From Multivorans sp965232105 (GTDB lineage Bacteria; Acidobacteriota; Thermoanaerobaculia; Multivoradales; Multivoraceae), in the NCBI GenBank assembly GCA_965232105.1, contig OZ246956.1:3038001-3102000 (forward strand): a stretch of DNA of 64,000 bases, read 5' to 3'. Positions within the stretch are counted from its first letter, which is position 1. Every line of letters begins with the position of its first letter. The translations under genes and the position numbers were made by a program. Of this stretch, positions 58,814-64,000 are shown piece after piece. The notes below the pieces were generated by a model. It was not told the origin of the DNA. It saw only the letters and a list, made by a program, of their open reading frames with translations, and did not search any database.

Positions 58814-58915
58814 CGGTCGACAAGGATCAGAGCCTTCGATGTGCGGCGCGTCCACTTCGCTGGGCGCGCCGTTTCCCTTTGTGAGAGTCCTTTGTGAGAG
58901 TCTCGACGTCGCACC

Positions 58916-59962
58916 ATGATCTCTGAGGGTACTGGGACCTCTGAAGGTACTTGGACCTCTGAAGGTTCTGGGACGACCGAGGCCTCCGGGAGCTTGCTCT
59001 ACGGCGCGGTCGATCTCGGCGGTTCCCACATCGGACTGGCGCTGGGATCCGTCGACCCTGCGGCCGGCGAGTACCGCCTGGCTGGGAGGCGGAACCTCGA
59101 AGGCGGCGGCTATGAGGGTTGGGAGCAGGTGCTCGACCAGATCGCCGAGGGCATCCTCGAACTGGGCCGGGAAGTCGGCGAGCGCCCCGCCGCGGTTGGC
59201 GTCGGCTGTCCGGGCTGGGTGGATCTGGAGAAAGGCGAGACGCGGTTCCTGCCCAACCTGCCAACCCAGTGGCGCGACGTACCGGTGGCACGGATTCTCG
59301 GCGAACGGCTGGAGGCGACCGTCCATCTGCTGAACGATGTGCGCGCCGCGACGCTGGGCGAGTTCACGCTGGGCGCCGGGCGCGGCACGTCGACGATGGC
59401 CCTGTTCGCGCTCGGCACCGGGATCGGTGGCGGTGTCGTCGTGGACGGCAAGCTACGTCTGGGACCGCTTGGTTCGGCGGGAGAACTGGGCCACCAGATC
59501 GTCGACCCGACCGGCCCGCTGTGCGGCTGCGGCAACCGGGGCTGCCTGGAGGCGGTGGCGAGCGGTCCGGCAATCGCCGCCGCGGGCGTTCGGCTCCTGC
59601 GCTCAGGCCAGGCGTCCGCGCTGTTTGAACTCACGGGAGGAGACGCGGGCCTGGTGACGGCCGAGACGATGGGCGAGGCCGCCAGGGCCGGCGACGAGGC
59701 GGTCGAGCGGGAACTGGAACGGATCGCGGGCCTCGTCGGCATTGCCGTGGCCAACGTCGTCGTAGCAATTCATCCGGAGCTCATCGTGCTCGGCGGCGGC
59801 GTCGCCGGCCTGGGCGACCTGCTGTTCGACGGCGTCCGCCAGGAGTTGGCCGAACGTGTCCGTGTGTTCCCGATCGACGACGTGCGCGTCGAACCGGCCG
59901 TTCTCGGCACGGACGCCGGCCTGGCCGGGGTGCTGGCCTGGACCGCGTCGCGGTCCGCCTAG
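58916..59962 (+). CDS. ROK family sugar kinase (glucokinase-like)
   Basis: ROK family protein of about 348 residues. Phosphate-1 motif GAVDLGGSHIGLAL, the GCPGWVDLEKGE segment, catalytic region LLNDVRAATLGEF, ALGTGIGGGVVVDG and the zinc site GELGHQIVD with CGCGNRGCLEAVASG indicate an active kinase rather than a repressor; no helix-turn-helix is present. Glucose or N-acetylated sugars are typical substrates. The first roughly 27 residues come from the tandem repeats; a start at an internal TTG near 58993 (LLYGAVDLGG) would give the standard N-terminus, so the exact start is uncertain. It converges with the VWA operon. Confidence 0.92.
   Translation: MISEGTGTSEGTWTSEGSGTTEASGSLLYGAVDLGGSHIGLALGSVDPAAGEYRLAGRRNLEGGGYEGWEQVLDQIAEGILELGREVGERPAAVGVGCPGWVDLEKGETRFLPNLPTQWRDVPVARILGERLEATVHLLNDVRAATLGEFTLGAGRGTSTMALFALGTGIGGGVVVDGKLRLGPLGSAGELGHQIVDPTGPLCGCGNRGCLEAVASGPAIAAAGVRLLRSGQASALFELTGGDAGLVTAETMGEAARAGDEAVERELERIAGLVGIAVANVVVAIHPELIVLGGGVAGLGDLLFDGVRQELAERVRVFPIDDVRVEPAVLGTDAGLAGVLAWTASRSA
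58921..58974 (+). repeat. Three tandem 18-base repeats at the ROK gene 5' end
   Basis: Three consecutive 18-base units start at 58921, 58939 and 58957 (CTCTGA-GGT-CT-GGAC), differing at three positions. They encode SEGTGT-like hexapeptides at the N-terminus of the ROK protein. The translated stretch is Ser/Thr/Gly-rich and not part of the kinase fold. Confidence 0.85.
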
Positions 59963-59984
59963 CGCCAGTTGACGGGCGGTCTGG

Positions 59985-62594
59985 TTATGCCGCCGGCCGG
60001 TTCTCGTGGCGGGCCGCGGTGGCGGTAGCCGTCGCCACATGCCGCCGCCGACGGCGCAGGAGGAGTTCCGCCAGGAACAGGAGGGTCGCCGCGGTTGCGA
60101 GGACGGACCACAACTCGAAGCGGCGGACTGCCGTCCGGGCGCCGGGCGCGGTGATCGCTGCCACGGCGCCGCCGACGGTCTCGTGGAACAGGCCGGAGGT
60201 CTCGGCGGCGAGTTCGGCGAGAGCGGCGATGTCGGGTGCGCCGGGGCGCAATTCGTCGCGGGCGGGGAAGAAGATCGTACGGCCCGGACCGACGCTCGCT
60301 TCGGCGCCCGGCGCTCCGGTGTGGACCTCGACTCGGTAGGGCTCGAGGCTCGGCGCGAGTTGCAGGCCATCTTCGGGCGAAAGCCGGTAGAGACCGGGGC
60401 CGGTGCGCTGCATCGGGGCTTCGAGGCGCCGGTCGCCCCGCAGCACGACCAGCCGTGGGGAGAGGTCGCTGGCGAAGCGCCCGCCGTCCTGGATCACGCT
60501 GAGTTCCGCTTCGAGGACCTCGTCCCGGCGGTCGAGGCGCAGGTTCCACTCGGAGCTCGCGCGCCGGTCGGCTGCGTCGCGCACGACCTGGGCGACGAGG
60601 CGGGGCAGTTCGGGCCATCGCAGCCAGTCGCTGGCCCATCGAGGCTGGAGGTCCGTGGTGAACATCCAGGTCTTGCCCATGCCGACGTAGCGGCTGGCGA
60701 GGATCGGATCTGATTCGCCGGCGCCGAGAATGACCTCCGCGCTGTCCTTGGCCACAGCGGCAATGCGTCCGTAGAGTTGAGGCGCTTTGGCGACGTCGAC
60801 TCCGGCCAGGGCTTCGGACTGGCCGCGTTGCTCGACCCGGATCTCCTCCTCCCGCGTCGAGTCGGGTAGCTGGTTCATCGTCTCGTCGATCAGGATGCTC
60901 TGGACGGAGGAGGCGTCCTCGATCGTGTAGGCGTTGCCGTCGCCCCAGTCGGCGATGTCCGCGAGTAACTCACGATCCGACTCCACACCGATCGCGACGG
61001 TGGAGACGGTGATTTCCTCCTGTCGCATGCGGAGCACCAGGTTCTCGTACTCGTCGGGGTAGGTGCGGCCGTCCGAAACCAGGATGACGTGCCTGACCTC
61101 GGACTCGACCGCCGAGAGCTGGTCCAGACAGGCTTCGAGCGCCGGATAGAAGTTCGTCTGGGCGCTCGCCTCGATTCGGTCGACGCGGTCCGCTAGCCGC
61201 TCCTGCTCGCGCACGAACTGCAGCGGGACGATCTCGTGAGTGTGCCAGTCGAAGGCGACCAGGCCGAAGCGGTGTTGCTCGTTCAGCATGCCGAGGGCAG
61301 CCTTGGCCGCCTCCTTGGCCAGGTCCATCTTCGGACCCTTCATGCTGTAGGACTTGTCCAGCGCGATCATCAGTGCGACCTCGCTGCGCTCCTCCTCGAT
61401 CTCGAAGTCGAGCGGCAGCACGCCTTCGAGCGGTGAGTCGCGGTACCCCTCCTCGCCGAAAGTCGCCTCGCCGGCGACGAACAACAGGCCGCCACCTTCG
61501 TCCTCGACCCACTCGCCGAGCGTTCGCTGGGCCGGTTCGGGAAGGCTGTCGGCGGCGACGTTGCTCAACAGGACGGCGTCGTACCGCATAAGCGCGGTCG
61601 GATTGAGCGACGTCCGATCCGGGGTGCTCCGGGTGACCTGCAGGCCCTGATTGTCCAGCAGGCGCTCCAGGTCGCCCGAGTGATCGGTCGGCGCGAGGAG
61701 CAGGACGCGGTGTTCGGGCGCCACACGGAGGCTGCCTCGCCACACGGCACCCTGGGCCGGAGCGTCGCCTTCGCCGCTCCCGAGCACGGCCTCGAAGGTC
61801 TGGAGTCCCGGCTCGGGGAACGTCCATTCGAGCTGGATCTGCGTGACGCCGGGTTCAAGCGAGACGCTGTGCAGTTCTTCGGCGCCGCCCCCGCGCAGGG
61901 TCAGGGGAGCCTCGGGCAGGGACGCCCGGCTGCCGATGCGGAAGATCCAGTTGTGAGGCTCGCCCGCGCGCAAGGGCCGCTCGTTGTCGTCGAGTTCAAC
62001 GGACTCGATCCAGACCGGTGGCGCCATCCGGTCGAGAACCGCGGTATCGATTCGGAGTTCCGGATACTCGGTCGCGGTTCGCCAGGCCATGCCGCTCGCG
62101 TTCTGGCCGTCCGAGAGAAGAAGGATGCGGCGGACGCGGTCGGCCCGGAGCGCGGCCGCCGTCTGACGAATGGCGGCGTCCGGACGCGTGCTGCCGCGGT
62201 CGAGCGCGGCGTTGCCGGCGGAGGCCGTGCTGGAGTCGGCGACCTCGAGGCGCCGCAGGTCATCCGCGTCCGCAGCCGCGGTCGCGCGGTCCGCGAAGGC
62301 GAACAGGCGCACCGGCGCCTCCGCATCGATGCCGCGGTCGATCGCCTGAAGCGCGCGGTTCAGGCTCGCCGGTTCGACGCTGGCGGAGACGTCGACGAGC
62401 ACGGCGACATCGAGCTCGCGGCTGCTCCATGTGACGACCGGTTCGGCCAGCGCCAGGACGACCAGCATCAGCAGCGAACCGCGCATCCACAGCAACCGCC
62501 GCCGCTGCCGGTCGGGCCGATCGCTCCGCTGCGACCACAGCAGCACCGCGACCGGCAAGGCCGCGAGCAACCCGTAGGGCTCGAGCAGTGCCAT
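59985..62594 (-). CDS. Membrane protein with two VWA-type motifs and a GATase-like domain
   Basis: Protein of 869 residues. N-terminal membrane helices (about 5-22 and 36-55), a VWA domain with MIDAS DVSAS at 68-72, an Ig-like stretch (about 190-290), a glutamine-amidotransferase-like segment (about 300-400, DAVLLSNVAADSLP, GGGLLFVAGEATFG), a second VWA with DKSYS near 413, and a C-terminal membrane helix before a basic Arg-rich tail. Such proteins stand in BatA/MoxR/DUF58 clusters. The ATG at 62592-62594 lies five bases past the upstream gene's stop. The function is unknown; probably an envelope complex whose ATPase lies outside the window. Confidence 0.87.
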   Translation of the reverse strand: MALLEPYGLLAALPVAVLLWSQRSDRPDRQRRRLLWMRGSLLMLVVLALAEPVVTWSSRELDVAVLVDVSASVEPASLNRALQAIDRGIDAEAPVRLFAFADRATAAADADDLRRLEVADSSTASAGNAALDRGSTRPDAAIRQTAAALRADRVRRILLLSDGQNASGMAWRTATEYPELRIDTAVLDRMAPPVWIESVELDDNERPLRAGEPHNWIFRIGSRASLPEAPLTLRGGGAEELHSVSLEPGVTQIQLEWTFPEPGLQTFEAVLGSGEGDAPAQGAVWRGSLRVAPEHRVLLLAPTDHSGDLERLLDNQGLQVTRSTPDRTSLNPTALMRYDAVLLSNVAADSLPEPAQRTLGEWVEDEGGGLLFVAGEATFGEEGYRDSPLEGVLPLDFEIEEERSEVALMIALDKSYSMKGPKMDLAKEAAKAALGMLNEQHRFGLVAFDWHTHEIVPLQFVREQERLADRVDRIEASAQTNFYPALEACLDQLSAVESEVRHVILVSDGRTYPDEYENLVLRMRQEEITVSTVAIGVESDRELLADIADWGDGNAYTIEDASSVQSILIDETMNQLPDSTREEEIRVEQRGQSEALAGVDVAKAPQLYGRIAAVAKDSAEVILGAGESDPILASRYVGMGKTWMFTTDLQPRWASDWLRWPELPRLVAQVVRDAADRRASSEWNLRLDRRDEVLEAELSVIQDGGRFASDLSPRLVVLRGDRRLEAPMQRTGPGLYRLSPEDGLQLAPSLEPYRVEVHTGAPGAEASVGPGRTIFFPARDELRPGAPDIAALAELAAETSGLFHETVGGAVAAITAPGARTAVRRFELWSVLATAATLLFLAELLLRRRRRHVATATATAARHENRPAA

Positions 62595-62599
62595 TCCAG

Positions 62600-64000
62600 T
62601 TACACCGTAAGGCCGCGGAAGAAGGTGATCGCCTCGAGGGAGGCGAGGAGGAGGCCGGCCAGGGCGAGGGTGCGCCAGGACCAGGGGCGGCGGGCGTCCT
62701 GGGTGAGCTCGGCGAAGCGGCCGGCCGGGACGGGTTCGAGGTTCGAGTCGTTGATCCGGGTGGCGCGCTCGTTCTGGAGATTGATCGTGTCGTGGAGGCC
62801 GGTGGACGCCGGTTCGCCGGTGCCGGTGTCGACCGTGGCGAGCCACTCGGTGGCGTTCTGGAGCAGTGCCGCCAGGTCGGGGCGTTGGGACAGGGGGGAG
62901 AGGTCGAGGTCGAAGGCGATGACGACGGAGCGAGCCGTGAGTTGCGGGAGTGCCGGGTCGGAGGGAGCGGAGACCGGCGGCGAGGCCGGGTCGGCGGGAT
63001 CGCAGACGGCGATTGCGGTCAGGTCGCCGGCCGCCGCCAGGGGTCTGCAGCGGGGATCGAGCTCGCGGGCGGGGATCGTTGCGGGTAGACCGAGCAGTGA
63101 GACGCCGGAGAGGATCGGGTGGTCGGCTGTGATGCGGTCGATGCGGCGCTGGCCTCTGGACCCGGCCTCGGCGGGGGAGAGTCCGCCGGCCGAAAAGGCG
63201 TCCGGAGGGTCGAGGAACAGGCTGGGCAGGGCCGTGAGACTCGCCGCTGCGGTTCGGTGGAAGACGGCGACGTCCGCCACGAGCGGTTCGGGCGCGGAGT
63301 CCCGGTCGCCCGGAGTGGCCGCCGGTGTCCCCGTAGCGGTTCCGCCGCCTGTCTCGTCGGTTTCCGAGTGCACGGCGACGACCTCGACCGAAGGGTCCGC
63401 CTCGAAAGCCCTGGCGACGGCCGAGTCGTCGAAGGAAGCGCGACTGCGGGTCTGAACGAACAGATGACGCTCGCTCGTCGGCCGCACTACGCGGCCGGAG
63501 CCGGTTGTCCGAGCGCCGATCAATGTGGCCCGGTCGTCCAGCGGGAAGGCATCGCCGGGGGTCTGGAGCCGTGCCACCACAGGGCCGGGGGCGAAACCGG
63601 CGATGTCGATCAGGGCGGTGAAGCGTTCCCCGGGCGGCAGTTCCAGTTGGCGCCGGATACGGATCGTTTCCGAATCGGCGACCGTCAGTTCGGTCCGTAC
63701 GGGACTGCTGGCGTCGGCTGAGTCCGTCGTGAGCACTTCGAGAAGCGCCTCGGGCTTCGCTTCGTGGCTGGGCGCCGGGCGGGTCACGAAAAGGACGATG
63801 CCGGCGTTTCTGGCCGGTGCGAGGACGGACACCGTGCGGGTCGCGGTGGCGGGGTCCGTGATCGGCCGCCAGTGGGAGACCCCGTCGGTGAAGAGGTAAG
63901 CCGCATCGCCTGAGGGGATCGCCGGTTCGAGGTCGGCTTCGACGGCCTCCGGCTCGACGGCGCCGGACAGGGCGAGCAGCGCCTCAGCGGAGGTAAGCGG
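62600..64000 (-). CDS. BatA/VWA-like membrane protein, N-terminus outside window
   Basis: The frame is open from the right edge to a TAA at 62600-62602, so the N-terminal part is missing. The visible 466 residues include a VWA-like portion (AYLFTDGVSHWRPI), a beta-rich stretch (RTELTVADSETIRIRRQLE, FTALIDIAGFAPGPVV), an Rossmann-like segment (RHLFVQTRSRASFDD, ADVAVFHRTA) and one C-terminal membrane helix (WRTLALAGLLLASLEAI). This order matches BatA-plus-VWA proteins. The next gene starts five bases downstream, so the two are in one operon. Confidence 0.85.
   Translation of the reverse strand, partial: PLTSAEALLALSGAVEPEAVEADLEPAIPSGDAAYLFTDGVSHWRPITDPATATRTVSVLAPARNAGIVLFVTRPAPSHEAKPEALLEVLTTDSADASSPVRTELTVADSETIRIRRQLELPPGERFTALIDIAGFAPGPVVARLQTPGDAFPLDDRATLIGARTTGSGRVVRPTSERHLFVQTRSRASFDDSAVARAFEADPSVEVVAVHSETDETGGGTATGTPAATPGDRDSAPEPLVADVAVFHRTAAASLTALPSLFLDPPDAFSAGGLSPAEAGSRGQRRIDRITADHPILSGVSLLGLPATIPARELDPRCRPLAAAGDLTAIAVCDPADPASPPVSAPSDPALPQLTARSVVIAFDLDLSPLSQRPDLAALLQNATEWLATVDTGTGEPASTGLHDTINLQNERATRINDSNLEPVPAGRFAELTQDARRPWSWRTLALAGLLLASLEAITFFRGLTV

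Noticed and set aside
1..64000. tRNA, rRNA, prophage or defence-island genes
   Set aside because: No tRNA-like cloverleaf, rRNA, integrase/phage structural gene or restriction/toxin pair was recognised on either strand by reading.

Overview
The window is a GC-rich bacterial chromosome segment, densely coding on both strands, with no non-coding stretch over 300 bases outside an insertion sequence. It has three very large TonB-dependent receptors of the Oar type (carboxypeptidase-regulatory-like N-domain), DUF5916 and DUF3604 proteins, several lipoprotein or Tat-exported sulfatase-fold hydrolases, secreted beta-propellers and a sulfatase-TPR fusion. This mix suggests an Acidobacteriota-like Gram-negative heterotroph. 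The assignment is inference from gene content; no rRNA or marker set is present. No rRNA, tRNA or CRISPR array was seen.

Left block (1-16.7 kb). Two adjacent acyl-CoA dehydrogenases (the first cut by the window edge) diverge from an M24 peptidase. Next come a TonB receptor with an upstream Tat sulfatase, a divergent second TonB receptor followed by a DUF3604 lipoprotein, a Ddn-type deazaflavin oxidoreductase, PdxA and a second sulfatase lipoprotein. The receptors and hydrolases look like uptake and processing units for a sulfated or phosphorylated substrate.

Centre-left (16.8-28.8 kb). Two tandem TlpA-like thioredoxin proteins share an unrecognised N-terminal region; one has gained a repeat-rich insertion. 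An M20 amidohydrolase, endonuclease III and two translationally coupled amidohydrolase-fold proteins follow; two of the three amidohydrolase domains have lost the HxH metal motif. A minus-strand set encodes a four-domain S1 RNA-binding protein with a Glu/Ala/Pro repeat tract, a DUF1820 protein and a Skp/OmpH chaperone.

Centre (28.8-34.5 kb). A complete 1.5-kb insertion sequence, with imperfect inverted ends and a 5-bp target duplication, separates the S1 gene from a sirtuin gene. A MoxR ATPase and CoxE-like VWA pair starts from a promoter carrying a perfect 14-bp palindrome of TetR-operator type. A DUF3014 membrane protein follows.

Sugar block (34.5-44.5 kb, minus strand). Seven co-directional genes: bicupin lipoprotein, two secreted beta-propellers, Gfo/Idh oxidoreductase, TIM-barrel isomerase, xylose isomerase and xylulokinase. 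The layout suggests periplasmic recognition or processing of a xylose-type substrate followed by cytoplasmic conversion to xylulose 5-phosphate.

Right block (44.6-64 kb). A sulfatase-fold/TPR lipoprotein converges on a DUF5916 outer-membrane protein. Then comes the tightest unit: TonB receptor, beta-propeller with SnoaL-like tail, and copper amine oxidase, with 6- and 8-bp gaps. After it lie a CGFS glutaredoxin fused to a cysteine-less IscA-like domain, its BolA partner, a secreted c-type heme/PHM-like copper monooxygenase fusion, a ROK kinase, and a converging pair of VWA membrane proteins running off the right edge.
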